Below, piece after piece: positions 8,291 to 16,187 of a stretch of 37,595 nucleotides of DNA. Each line of letters opens with the position of its first letter. Positions within the stretch are counted from its first letter, which is position 1. Made by a program: the position numbers and the translations under genes. Origin of the DNA: Polaromonas sp. CF318 (lineage in GTDB: Bacteria > Pseudomonadota > Gammaproteobacteria > Burkholderiales > Burkholderiaceae_C); assembly GCF_000282655.1 (NCBI RefSeq), contig NZ_AKIV01000103.1, forward strand, positions 1-37,595. The letters are read 5' to 3'. The notes below the pieces were generated by a model. The model saw only the letters and a program-made list of their open reading frames with translations. It was not told the origin of the DNA and searched no databases.

Positions 8291-9223
8291 ATGCCCTGGT
8301 TTGACGGTTTTGAATTGCGCAGTTTCGAGGTCAACGGCGCCTCCATCAACGCGCGCGTCTCGAAAACCACGCTGGGCGAACCGATGCGTCCAGCCCTGTT
8401 GCTGTTGCACGGCTTTCCGCAGTCGCATGTGATGTGGCACCGCGTGGCCCAGCGCCTGGCCGGCGACTATTTCCTGGTGATGCCCGACCTGCGCGGCTAC
8501 GGCGACTCCTCCAAGACGGCGGGCCTGCCCGACCACAGCAATTACAGCAAGCGCAACATGGCGCACGACATGATCGGCGTCATGGATGCGCTGGGCGTGA
8601 ACCGCTTCTTCCTGTGCGGCCACGACCGCGGCGGGCGAGTCGCGCACAGGCTGGCGCTGGACCACGCCGCGCGCGTGTCCAAGCTCTGCGTCATCGACAT
8701 CGCGCCCACGCTCGACATGTACGAGGGCCGCAGCATGTCCGAGCCCTACATGGTTTTTGCCCGCGCCTATTACCACTGGTTCCACATGCTGCAGCCCGCC
8801 CCGCTGCCCGAGATCATGATGGGCGCCAACCACCCTGAAACCGCCAAGGCCTACCTGCACGCCAAGCTGGGCGGCTGGGGCAGCGCCGGGCTGAACTACA
8901 TCGAGCCGCGTGCGCTGGCCGACTACGAGCGCAGCTTTTGCAACGCCGAGGCGCTGCACGCCGCCTGCGAGGACTACCGCGCAAGCGCCGGCATAGACCT
9001 GGAGCACGACCGCGACGGTCGCGCGCAGGGCCTGAAGCTGGCCTGCGAGCTGCTGGTGCTGTGGGGCGAGCGCGGTGTGGTGCATCGCCTGTTCGACCCG
9101 ATGGCGCTGTGGCGGGCGCAATGCGGCGGCGACGTCAGCGGCCAGGCCATGCCGGCCGGACATTTCATTCCCGAAGAGCAGCCCGAAGCCACCGCGCGGG
9201 CACTGCGCAACTTCTTCCACTGA
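8291..9223 (+). CDS. Haloacetate (fluoroacetate-type) dehalogenase, alpha/beta hydrolase
   Basis: A 310-residue alpha/beta hydrolase whose nucleophile position carries aspartate, as in dehalogenases: GHDRGGR at 110-116 gives D112 with R113 and R116, the pair that holds the carboxylate in fluoroacetate dehalogenases. The expected partners are in place: D136 in VIDIAPT, H291 in AGHFIPEE as catalytic base, and H162-W163 in RAYYHWF, the residues that bind the released fluoride, with Y212 as the likely third. LLLHGFP (37-43) supplies the oxyanion region. It probably hydrolyses small 2-haloacids such as fluoro- or chloroacetate to glycolate. GGGAG lies 7 bases before the ATG. Residue roles are carried over from known fluoroacetate dehalogenases, not tested here. 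Confidence 0.87.
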   Translation: MPWFDGFELRSFEVNGASINARVSKTTLGEPMRPALLLLHGFPQSHVMWHRVAQRLAGDYFLVMPDLRGYGDSSKTAGLPDHSNYSKRNMAHDMIGVMDALGVNRFFLCGHDRGGRVAHRLALDHAARVSKLCVIDIAPTLDMYEGRSMSEPYMVFARAYYHWFHMLQPAPLPEIMMGANHPETAKAYLHAKLGGWGSAGLNYIEPRALADYERSFCNAEALHAACEDYRASAGIDLEHDRDGRAQGLKLACELLVLWGERGVVHRLFDPMALWRAQCGGDVSGQAMPAGHFIPEEQPEATARALRNFFH

Positions 9224-9244
9224 TCCACTCCGGGGCCTCGAAAC

Positions 9245-9718
9245 ATGTCGCACTACACCGCCCAAACCTTGTGGGAGCGCAAGGACGCCAACTTCCTGGA
9301 CAACCGCTACAGCCGCCGCCACCTGCTGCGCTTTGACGGCGGCCTGGAGGTGCCGGGTTCGTCCTCGCCCAGCGTCGTGCCGCTGCCCATGTCCGACGCG
9401 TCGGCGCTGGACCCGGAGGAGGCTTTTGTGTCCGCGCTGTCGAGCTGTCACATGCTGTGGTTCCTGACCATGGCCGTCAAACGCAAGTTCCGCGTGGACC
9501 GCTACTTCGATGCGGCGACCGGCGTCATGGAAAAGAACGCGCAAGGCAAGGTCGCCATGACCGTGGTCACGCTGCATCCCGAGGTGACGTTTTCCGGCGA
9601 GCACCAACCCAGCCGCGAGGATCTGGCCAGGATGCACCACGACGCGCACGAAGCCTGCTTTATCGCCAACTCGGTCAAGACCGAGGTGCGCTGCGAACCG
9701 GTGTACGTCGGCGCATGA
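9245..9718 (+). CDS. OsmC family protein
   Basis: A 157-residue OsmC/Ohr-type protein. The two redox cysteines are present: C68 in ALSSCHMLWFL and C138 in HEACFIANS. Family members reduce organic or fatty-acid hydroperoxides with thiols. The MSDASALDPEEAFVSALSSC arrangement looks like the OsmC/YhfA branch rather than Ohr. The gene sits 21 bp after the dehalogenase, and its stop overlaps the next start as ATGA. Confidence 0.9.
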   Translation: MSHYTAQTLWERKDANFLDNRYSRRHLLRFDGGLEVPGSSSPSVVPLPMSDASALDPEEAFVSALSSCHMLWFLTMAVKRKFRVDRYFDAATGVMEKNAQGKVAMTVVTLHPEVTFSGEHQPSREDLARMHHDAHEACFIANSVKTEVRCEPVYVGA

Positions 9719-10359
9719 CGCAGCGGCGCCCGCTGCTGATCGCCCTCGGCCTGCTGGTCGTGGGCGCGCTGCTGTGGTCGGGCCTGGCACCCTACGACCG
9801 CGGTACCTGGGTGCTGGAAGTCGCGCCGGCCGTGATCGCCGCCCCAGTGCTGCTCGCGACCGGGCGGCGCTATCCGCTGACCACGCTGCTTTATGTGCTG
9901 ATCGCGCTGCACATGCTGGTGCTCATCCTGGGCGGCGCCTACACCTATGCGCGCGTGCCGCTGGGCTTCTGGATGCAGGAGGCGCTTCACCTGGGTCGCA
10001 ACCCTTACGACAGGATCGGCCACCTCATGCAGGGCCTGGTGCCCGCGATGGTCGCGCGCGAACTGTTGCTGCAGCGTGCTTACCTCACCAGCCGGCGCAT
10101 GACCGCTTTCCTGTCGGTGTGCGTCGCGATGGCGATCAGCGCCGTCTATGAGCTGCTGGAATGGTGGGCAGCGCTGGCGTTGGGCCAGGGCGCGGACCAG
10201 TTCCTGGGCACGCAAGGCGACCCGTGGGACACGCAGTCCGACATGTTCATGGCGCTGATAGGCGCGACTCTGGCGATGGTCTTGCTGGCCCGCTGGCACG
10301 ACCGGCAAATGCGGGTGCTTGCCGGCGCATGGCCTACTTCAGCCAGCCGCGTTTCCTGA
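9715..10359 (+). CDS. DUF2238 (YjdF-like) inner membrane protein
   Basis: A 214-residue protein with about six membrane segments, beginning with LLIALGLLVVGALLWSGL. It carries the DUF2238 family signatures YDRIGHLMQG (about residues 98-107), AVYELLEWWAAL (about 143-154) and GDPWDTQSDMF near residue 170. E. coli YjdF (209 aa) is the named relative; no function is established. I chose the ATG at 9715, which overlaps the OsmC stop, over a longer frame that would run through that gene. Its last 26 bases overlap the end of the convergent corA. Confidence 0.88.
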   Translation: MTQRRPLLIALGLLVVGALLWSGLAPYDRGTWVLEVAPAVIAAPVLLATGRRYPLTTLLYVLIALHMLVLILGGAYTYARVPLGFWMQEALHLGRNPYDRIGHLMQGLVPAMVARELLLQRAYLTSRRMTAFLSVCVAMAISAVYELLEWWAALALGQGADQFLGTQGDPWDTQSDMFMALIGATLAMVLLARWHDRQMRVLAGAWPTSASRVS

Positions 10360-11320
10360 AGTACCACATGGGCACGACGGCGCTGGCCACCATCAGCAGG
10401 ATCGCGTAGGGATAGCCCAGCGACCAGTCGAGCTCGGGCATGAGCTTGAAGTTCATGCCGTAGACGCTGGCGATCAGCGTGGGCGGCAGCAACGCGACGC
10501 TGGCCACCGAGAAGATCTTGATGATCTTGTTCTGGTTGATGTTGATGAAACCGACCGTGGCGTCCATCAGGAAGTTGATCTTGTCGAACAGGAAGGCGGT
10601 GTGCGAGTCCAGCGAGTCGATGTCGCGCAGGATCTGCCGCGCCTCCTCGAACTGCTCGGCGTTGAGCATCTTGCTGCGCATCATGAAGCTGACGGCGCGG
10701 CGCGTGTCCATCATGTTGCGGCGTATGCGGCCGTTCAAGTCTTCGTGGCGGGCGATGCTGCCCAGCACTTCGCCGGCCAACGCGTCGGTCACGTCGCCCG
10801 ACAGCACCTGGGTGCTGACTTTTTCGAGTTCGACGTAAATGCCTTCCAGCGTGTCGGCCGAGTATTCGGCGTCGGCGTCGAACAGCTTGAGCAGCACTTC
10901 CTTGGCATCCTCGATCAGGCCGGGCGCGCGGCGCGCGCGCATGCGCAGCAGCCGGAACACCGGCACGTCCTCGTCGTGGATGGAGAACAGCACGCCCTTG
11001 CTCTTGAGGTCGTCGTTGACCAGGTTCAGGATGAAAGCCACGCGCACGGTGCGCGGCTCGGCATCGTCGGCGATCAGGAAGTCCGAGCGTATGTGCAGCT
11101 CGCCGTTGTCTTCCTCGTAAAAGCGCGCCGACTCCTCGATGTCCTCGTCCATCGCGTCCTCCGGGATGGACAGGCCGTAGTACTGCTTGATCCAGCGTTT
11201 TTCTTCAAGGGTAGGGGATTCCAGGTCCACCCAGATGGGCTGGAACCTGGAGAGTTCTTCCAGGGATTCGATTTCTTCCTGGAAAAGCCGGCCGTTGGCG
11301 AGCGTGAAAATATTGAGCAT
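10334..11320 (-). CDS. corA: Magnesium/cobalt transporter CorA
   Basis: CorA forms a pentameric Mg2+ (and Co2+) channel in the inner membrane. The 328-residue product has the large acidic and helical cytoplasmic domain, two C-terminal membrane segments, and the signature YGMN at 287-290 followed by FKLMPELDW between the two helices. It ends in the usual basic tail FRKRGWLK. The 3' end overlaps the convergent YjdF-like gene by 26 bases. A GC-rich perfect hairpin lies in its 5' region (11354-11375). Confidence 0.95.
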   Translation of the reverse strand: MLNIFTLANGRLFQEEIESLEELSRFQPIWVDLESPTLEEKRWIKQYYGLSIPEDAMDEDIEESARFYEEDNGELHIRSDFLIADDAEPRTVRVAFILNLVNDDLKSKGVLFSIHDEDVPVFRLLRMRARRAPGLIEDAKEVLLKLFDADAEYSADTLEGIYVELEKVSTQVLSGDVTDALAGEVLGSIARHEDLNGRIRRNMMDTRRAVSFMMRSKMLNAEQFEEARQILRDIDSLDSHTAFLFDKINFLMDATVGFININQNKIIKIFSVASVALLPPTLIASVYGMNFKLMPELDWSLGYPYAILLMVASAVVPMWYFRKRGWLK

Positions 11321-11353
11321 GACTGACTGCCTATCGGTTCAGGGGGCTGCACA

Positions 11354-11375
11354 CAAGGCCTGCGCTCAGGCCTTG
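11354..11375 (-). promoter_or_regulatory. Perfect hairpin in the corA 5' region
   Basis: CAAGGCCTG-CGCT-CAGGCCTTG is a 9-bp perfect inverted repeat with a 4-base loop, 34 bases upstream of the corA start codon. It is not followed by a run of T on the corA strand, so a simple terminator is unlikely. It could affect translation or be chance; function is not known. Confidence 0.4.
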
Positions 11376-11565
11376 CGCAAAGCGCGGTAAAGGGGCGGTG
11401 GGATGGTGCATCGCTTTCAACCCCCCTTTTTGAGCGTGAGCCTTTGCAAGCCTGCGTCAGTCTGCGGTGTTGAAAGCTAGCGACTAGGGCTGCTTTCCAA
11501 GGATTTCTCCGTAATTGAACTGCGGCGATTATGGCATTTCGAGCCCGGCTTAGCCATCGTGCGAC
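11376..11565. other. Upstream region of corA; no gene seen
   Basis: This intergenic stretch presumably holds the corA promoter. On the corA strand a CATAAT-like hexamer occurs near 11530-11535, but no matching -35 is clear. Its base composition is lower in GC than that of the palindromic element next to it. No plausible reading frame is present. Confidence 0.35.
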
Positions 11566-11900
11566 AGAACCTATTTGCGATCTAAACGGGGCCGCGTCGG
11601 GGTGCAATCGGGATGAGTGGGCCGACCGGGAACGCCGCATGGGCTCATGCCTATGCAAGGGCTCGGGTGGCTCAATCGCCCGACCGCCCAGCCGGCCGGC
11701 TGGGCGTCGTGCGGCTGCCCCAAGGGGCATGCAAACGCGACCGCGTTTGCGTCACCCCGACCCGAAGGGCAAGCGCCTTCTCGGGCGATCTGCGGCGTTG
11801 CGGCGCAAGCCCATAGGTGAACTATGGGCGTCGCACCGCGCCTTGCATCCCATCCCGAGAAGGTGCTTGCGCGGCCTCGTTTAGATCGCAAATAGGTTCT
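11566..11900. mobile_element. 335-bp multi-palindromic MITE-like element
   Basis: The ends are perfect 23-bp inverted repeats, AGAACCTATTTGCGATCTAA plus ACG at 11566-11588 and its exact complement at 11878-11900. Inside are further palindromes: a 22-nt perfect one (11685-11706), TGCCCC-AA-GGGGCA (11716-11729), GCAAACGCG-AC-CGCGTTTGC (11731-11750), GCCCATAG-GTGAA-CTATGGGC (11809-11829), and a 15-nt pair matching at 14 positions (11771-11785 with 11854-11868) that encloses the last one. No transposase is encoded. This suggests a miniature inverted-repeat transposable element or a large structured repeat. No target duplication is obvious. The right end touches the patatin stop codon. Confidence 0.75.
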
Positions 11901-13117
11901 TACATAAAAAAGGCGATCAGCTCGTCCTTGCGCGCATAGGCATCGCGCTCGCCCAGCGCCATCAGCGCCTTCACAAAGCCGGGCTCGAACAGCAGGTAGC
12001 TGGCCAGCGCGGCGCCGCCGGGGCTGCCCTTGGCGCCGAGCGCGCCGAGGCCCGCCAGGGCGTTGTAGGTCGCAGCGGGCAGTTCGGACGCATGGGCCTG
12101 GGCCAGCGCGTCCAGCGATTGCGAAGGCGCGATCGCGAGGATGTCCACCGGCCGGTAGGGCATGATGGCCGCGATCTCGCGCGGCATCTGGCGCACGGTC
12201 TTGCTGACACGCTGCGCCTGCTCCACGTCGGCCTGCAGCGTGTCCTGGAAAACGCTGGCCATGGCATGGCCGGCGATCGCGCCCAGCGAAGGCCGGCCGG
12301 TGACGCTGGCGCCGTTGCCGCCGCCCACAAAGCCGGCGCGTTCGGGCTGGCCCACGCCTATCACCAGCACCTTGCCGGCGCCCAGGTGCAGCGCGGGCGA
12401 CAGCGGCGAGCTCTGGCGCATGGAGCCGTCGCCGAAGAACTCGGGATGGCCGTCCACCCACAGCGGCGTGGCCGGAAACAGGAAGGGGATGGCGCTGGAG
12501 GCCATCAGGTGCTCGATGGTGATGGGCTGGAATTCGGCGCGGCGCCCCGGGCGGCTCCACAAGTCGGACTGCCGGCCCGCCGCCATCTGGCAGAAGGTCC
12601 AGTGCACGCCGCTGCTGTAGCTCGAAGCCGTGACGGCCACGGCGCGCAGCGTCCTGTCCTGCAGGGCCTGCTCGATGCGGCCCAGCGAGATGGCGCGGTG
12701 CAGCGTGTCCACCAGCGGCGTGTTGTCCAGCAGCGCCTGCTGCGCACGCACCTGCTGCGACAGAAACAGCGCCGCGGCGATGCGGCTCGAGCGTATCCAG
12801 GCCGGCACCTTGAGTTTGTAGACATGCGAGGACCGCAGCGTGGTCCAGAAGGCCGCCAACTGGGCAAAGGCCTGCAGGCCCTCGCCGGCGCGGCTCGCCA
12901 GGAAAGCGGCATTGAGCGCGCCGGCCGAGGTGCCCACCAGGATGTTGAACGGAAAACGCTCGCCGGCCGCGCCACCCTGCAGGCTCAGCATGGTCGACAG
13001 CGCATGCAGCACGCCGGCCTGGTAGGCAGTACGCGCCCCGCCGCCCATGAGCACCAGCGCATTGCGGTCCTCGTCCGGCCGGGTCAAGGCGGAGGAAATG
13101 ATGGTCTCAAGCGACAT
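11900..13117 (-). CDS. Patatin-like phospholipase family protein
   Basis: A 405-residue patatin-family lipid acyl hydrolase using a Ser-Asp dyad. The oxyanion-hole motif GGGARTAYQAGVL is at 25-37, the nucleophile elbow GTSAG at 62-66 (Ser64), and the aspartate in FFGDGS (D230-G231). There is no signal peptide, so it is probably cytosolic or membrane-associated; the substrate is likely phospholipid or another acyl ester. No good ribosome binding site precedes the ATG at 13117. The stop codon TAA shares one base with the right terminal repeat of the palindromic element. It is divergent from the hpf gene. Confidence 0.9.
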   Translation of the reverse strand: MSLETIISSALTRPDEDRNALVLMGGGARTAYQAGVLHALSTMLSLQGGAAGERFPFNILVGTSAGALNAAFLASRAGEGLQAFAQLAAFWTTLRSSHVYKLKVPAWIRSSRIAAALFLSQQVRAQQALLDNTPLVDTLHRAISLGRIEQALQDRTLRAVAVTASSYSSGVHWTFCQMAAGRQSDLWSRPGRRAEFQPITIEHLMASSAIPFLFPATPLWVDGHPEFFGDGSMRQSSPLSPALHLGAGKVLVIGVGQPERAGFVGGGNGASVTGRPSLGAIAGHAMASVFQDTLQADVEQAQRVSKTVRQMPREIAAIMPYRPVDILAIAPSQSLDALAQAHASELPAATYNALAGLGALGAKGSPGGAALASYLLFEPGFVKALMALGERDAYARKDELIAFFM

Positions 13118-13584
13118 GGCCGGGCCGGGTCGAAGGCGGACAGGGGAAGAGCAGGCGGTGCATGGTCGTGAAGAGGCCTGTTGTTATGGTTTTCCTGCAG
13201 CCCGGCACACATCGGCCCGGTCCTTGACGGGCCCTTGTTTCGGCCCTGGAGCAGCCAGCGTGAACCTTGTCCGCATGATGCCGTCCGCGCGGATTTCCTG
13301 CAAGCCTGGCACCCGTGCGCACATGGCGCCGGCCGCAAAAACCCTGCGAAATCAAGCGCTTGCCGCACCCGCGGGGACAGCACCCCGGCCAGCCTCGCGG
13401 ACGCAGCGCCATACCGGTCAAGAGGATTTTCAGAAGGTTTCATTATTTATTGCAAGCCCGGTTGCAATTGATGGCCTTCGGGCGCATAGTAAATCCAAGA
13501 GCGTTGTCCCCGTCTGCCGCCCTCCCCTCACGGGCCGGGTGGTGTTTTCAAACCCAGCTCCAACATTGGAAAAGGAGTCTCTTT
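13118..13584. other. Divergent intergenic region, patatin and hpf
   Basis: I see no convincing gene in this 467-bp gap. Sequence nearest hpf is richer in A and T (about 13430-13500), including TTCATTATTTATTGCAAG and TTGATG-N16-TAAATC, which are possible but weak promoter elements. No rpoN precedes hpf here. No good -24/-12 sequence was found. Confidence 0.4.
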
Positions 13585-13914
13585 ATGAACTTGACGATCA
13601 GCGGTCACCATCTTGAAGTCACCCCCGCGCTGCGCGGCTATGTGACCAGCAAGCTGGATCGGATTACCCGGCATTTCGACCAGGTAGTGGACGTAAAAGT
13701 CCTGTTGACAGTGGACAACATGAAAGAAAAGGAAAGACGCCAGCGGGCCGAGTGCAATGTGCATGTCAAGGGCCGCGACCTGTTCGCCGAGAGTTCCCAC
13801 GCTGATCTTTACGCCGCCGTAGACGAGTTGACCGACAAGCTGGACCGCCAGGTCGGACGCTACAAAACCCGAACCCAGGACCACCACCACGTTGCCGCCA
13901 AGCGCCAGGCCTGA
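13585..13914 (+). CDS. hpf: Ribosome hibernation promoting factor (short form)
   Basis: A 109-residue HPF/YfiA-family protein. These bind the 30S A and P sites and help ribosomes form inactive dimers in stationary phase. It begins [20 protein letters not shown] and includes [21 protein letters not shown] near the C-terminus. It lacks the C-terminal dimerisation domain of long HPF, so it is the short gammaproteobacterial-like form (95 aa in E. coli). AAGGAG lies about 8 bases before the ATG at 13585; the longer frame from 13315 has no support. A strong terminator follows, before ptsN. Confidence 0.95.
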   Translation: MNLTISGHHLEVTPALRGYVTSKLDRITRHFDQVVDVKVLLTVDNMKEKERRQRAECNVHVKGRDLFAESSHADLYAAVDELTDKLDRQVGRYKTRTQDHHHVAAKRQA

Positions 13915-14036
13915 AGGGCCTTCCCGTTTTTTGCCTGAGCCGGCGTGCCGCCCTGCCAAGGGGCGCGCTGTTCCCAACGCGGCCCGATGGGAGACTCCGC
14001 CTTGGCGACCGGCACCGGTTTTGCGCAAGTTGCATG

Positions 14037-14070
14037 AAAAAAGCCGCTTGAGGGCTCAAGCGGCTTTTTT
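14037..14070 (+). terminator. Intrinsic terminator between hpf and ptsN
   Basis: A perfect 10-bp inverted repeat, GCCGCTTGAG (14043-14052) and CTCAAGCGGC (14055-14064), is followed by six T and preceded by six A. It should end transcription in both directions. It implies that ptsN-hprK relies on readthrough or its own promoter; CATAAT at 14105-14110 is a possible -10 with no clear -35. Confidence 0.88.
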
Positions 14071-14130
14071 ATGCCTCTTTTCCCAGCAAACCCGCTGCAA
14101 AGTGCATAATTCGGCGACTAAAAGATTGTT

Positions 14131-14604
14131 ATGAACCGTCTTTCGCAAATTTTGCCCCCCTCCCAAGTGCTGGTCAGCGTCGAAGCGACCAGCAAAAAGC
14201 GTGCTTTCGAAGAAGCCGGACTGCTGTTCGAGAACCAGCACGGCCTGAACCGCGCGCTGATCACCGACAGCCTGTTCGCCCGTGAACGCCTGGGCTCGAC
14301 CGGCCTGGGCCATGGGGTGGCGATTCCGCACGGCCGCATCAAGGGGCTCAAGGCTCCCATGGCGGCGGTGTTCCTGTTGCAGTCGCCGATCGGCTTTGAC
14401 GCGCCGGACGAACAGGCCGTGGCCCTGCTGATCTTCCTGCTGGTGCCTGAAGCGGCCACGCAAAAACACCTCGAGATCCTCTCGGAAATCGCCGAATTGC
14501 TCAGCGACAGCACCTTGCGCGAGCAGCTCAAGACCAGCACCGATGCCGCTGGACTGCACCACCTGATCGCTTCCTGGCACTCCGTCCACGAAGTCAGCTC
14601 CTAG
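14131..14604 (+). CDS. ptsN: Nitrogen PTS IIA protein
   Basis: EIIA-Ntr is the phosphate acceptor at the end of the nitrogen-related PTS and regulates potassium uptake, nitrogen and stress functions by protein contact. The 157-residue product has the active-site histidine H67 in GHGVAIPHGRIKG, and LLIFLLVPEAATQKHLEILSEIAELL as the second half of the IIA fold. hprK follows after 36 bp. The hpf-ptsN-hprK order is usual in betaproteobacteria. The potassium transporter gene kup lies 15 kb away in this window, a possible but unproven target. Confidence 0.95.
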   Translation: MNRLSQILPPSQVLVSVEATSKKRAFEEAGLLFENQHGLNRALITDSLFARERLGSTGLGHGVAIPHGRIKGLKAPMAAVFLLQSPIGFDAPDEQAVALLIFLLVPEAATQKHLEILSEIAELLSDSTLREQLKTSTDAAGLHHLIASWHSVHEVSS

Positions 14605-14640
14605 CCCGCACCGGGCTCTTTTCCCGCATCACAGGCCGGC

Positions 14641-15591
14641 ATGAAGCCCACCGTTGTCAGCGCCGACGTTTTATTTGAAGACCACCGCGCCTCCCTGAAA
14701 TGGGAATGGGTCGCCGGCCTGGGCGCCTCCGAGCGGCGCTTCGACGAAGTGGCCGTGCGGGCCGCCCGCTCCGGCGCCGACCTGGTCGGCTACCTCAACT
14801 ACATCCATCCCTACCGCGTGCAGATTCTGGGCGAGCGCGAGGTCGCCTACCTGACCAACGCCAGCCCCGAAGACTGCGCCCGCCGCATATCCCGCATCAT
14901 CACGCTGGAGCCGCCGGTGCTGGTCGTGGCCGACGGCCAGGTGGCGCCCGACACGCTGCTGTCCATGTGCGAGCGCGCGCAGTTGCCGATGTTTTCCACG
15001 CCGGAGTCGGCCGCCTTCGTGATCGATGTGCTCAGGGCCTACCTGTCCAAGCATTTCGCCGATCGCACCTCCATGCACGGCGTGTTCATGGACATCCTGG
15101 GCATGGGCGTAATGATCACCGGCGAGTCGGGCCTGGGCAAAAGCGAACTGGGCCTGGAGCTGATTTCGCGCGGCCACGGCCTGGTGGCCGACGACGCGGT
15201 GGACCTGTACCGCATCAACCAGACCACGATCGAGGGGCGTTGCCCCGAGCTGCTGCAAAACCTGCTCGAAGTGCGCGGCATAGGCCTGCTCGACATCAAG
15301 GCGATTTTTGGCGAGACGGCGGTGCGCCGCAAGATGCGCCTCAAGCTGATCGTGCACCTGGTGCGCCGCGAGACGCTGGAGCGCGACTACGAACGCATTC
15401 CCTATGAACCGCTGACGCAGGACGTGCTGGGCATACCCGTGCGCAAGGTCATCATCCAGGTGGAGGCCGGCCGCAACATCGCCGTGCTGGTCGAGGCCGC
15501 GGTGCGCAACGCGATATTGCAGCTGCGCGGCATCAATACTTACCAGGAATTCGTCGAGCGGCACCGCCGCGCCATGGAACAAGACGACTAG
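14641..15591 (+). CDS. hprK: HPr kinase/phosphorylase
   Basis: HprK phosphorylates or dephosphorylates a serine of HPr-type proteins. The 316-residue product has the Walker A motif GESGLGKSE at 161-169, the [12 protein letters not shown] segment at 177-188, and the family signature [11 protein letters not shown] at 209-219. In proteobacteria it works with the PTS-Ntr branch rather than with sugar uptake. No rapZ or npr gene follows; a palindromic element starts within the stop codon region instead, and fur faces it beyond. Confidence 0.95.
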   Translation: MKPTVVSADVLFEDHRASLKWEWVAGLGASERRFDEVAVRAARSGADLVGYLNYIHPYRVQILGEREVAYLTNASPEDCARRISRIITLEPPVLVVADGQVAPDTLLSMCERAQLPMFSTPESAAFVIDVLRAYLSKHFADRTSMHGVFMDILGMGVMITGESGLGKSELGLELISRGHGLVADDAVDLYRINQTTIEGRCPELLQNLLEVRGIGLLDIKAIFGETAVRRKMRLKLIVHLVRRETLERDYERIPYEPLTQDVLGIPVRKVIIQVEAGRNIAVLVEAAVRNAILQLRGINTYQEFVERHRRAMEQDD

Positions 15592-15714
15592 AAGGTGCGA
15601 ATAAACCTACTGCGCGGCCCGATCTCGCGCCTGCGGTCCTCGCCGTACGGGTGTACGACTCCGGTCCTCGACACGACCTCGGGGCGCTCGCTACGGTTTC
15701 TTCCCACCTTCTAG
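15588..15714. mobile_element. 127-bp palindromic MITE-like element with CTAG ends
   Basis: The element begins CTAGAAGGTG (15588-15597) and ends CACCTTCTAG (15705-15714), a perfect 10-bp inverted repeat. The match continues inward with some mismatches for about 23 bp (AAGGTGCGAATAAACC against AAGGTGGGAAGAAACC). A smaller inverted repeat around GTAC lies in the centre, near 15645-15655, flanked by direct repeats CGGTCCTCG. The CTAG at each end could be a target duplication, which would fit insertion into the CTAG that contains the hprK stop. No protein is encoded. It could also act as a terminator. Confidence 0.65.
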
Positions 15715-15731
15715 GCCCCGCTGTCCGAACC

Positions 15732-16187
15732 TTACGCGTGATGGTGCCTGACCGGCGTACCGGTGCTGCGGTTGGGGCATTTGTCCTTGGTGCAGTTGGC
15801 GTAGATGGACAGGGAGTGGTCGGCGATGGCGAAGCCCTTGGTTTTGGCGACCAGTTGCTGGCGTTTTTCGATCTCGGCGTCGTAGAACTCTTCGACCTTG
15901 CCACAGTCCAGGCACACCAGGTGGTCGTGGTGCTGGCCTTCGTTGATCTCGTAAACCGCCTTGCCGGACTCGAAATTGCTGCGGTTGAGCAGGCCGGCCT
16001 GCTCGAACTGGGTCAACACCCGGTAGACGGTGGCCAGGCCGATGTCCGAGCGTTCTTCGAGCAGCACCCGGAACACGTCTTCGGCCGTCATGTGGCGCTG
16101 TTTGCCTGCCTGAAAAATTTCCAGGATCTTCAGGCGCGGCAGCGTGGCCTTCAAACCCGTGTTTTTCAGCTCGTCAATGTTGCTCAT
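15732..16187 (-). CDS. fur: Ferric uptake regulator Fur
   Basis: A 151-residue Fur repressor, which binds Fe2+ and represses iron uptake genes. It has the winged helix with [15 protein letters not shown] and [20 protein letters not shown] (about 12-57), then the metal-binding segment [19 protein letters not shown] (83-101; H86, H87, H89, C92, C95) and the C-terminal C132 and C137. It ends in histidines. The ATG at 16187 ([13 protein letters not shown]) matches other Fur starts; a longer frame to 16280 would run into the bamE promoter region. It is divergent from bamE, a common arrangement in betaproteobacteria. Confidence 0.96.
   Translation of the reverse strand: MSNIDELKNTGLKATLPRLKILEIFQAGKQRHMTAEDVFRVLLEERSDIGLATVYRVLTQFEQAGLLNRSNFESGKAVYEINEGQHHDHLVCLDCGKVEEFYDAEIEKRQQLVAKTKGFAIADHSLSIYANCTKDKCPNRSTGTPVRHHHA

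Noticed and set aside
11685..11868. Palindrome series as CRISPR repeats or an integron attC array
   Set aside because: The palindromes differ from each other in sequence and spacing, and no cas or integrase gene is present.
11613..11884. Small reading frames inside the 335-bp element
   Set aside because: They cross the palindromes, lack ribosome binding sites and change with each frame; palindromes explain the open frames.
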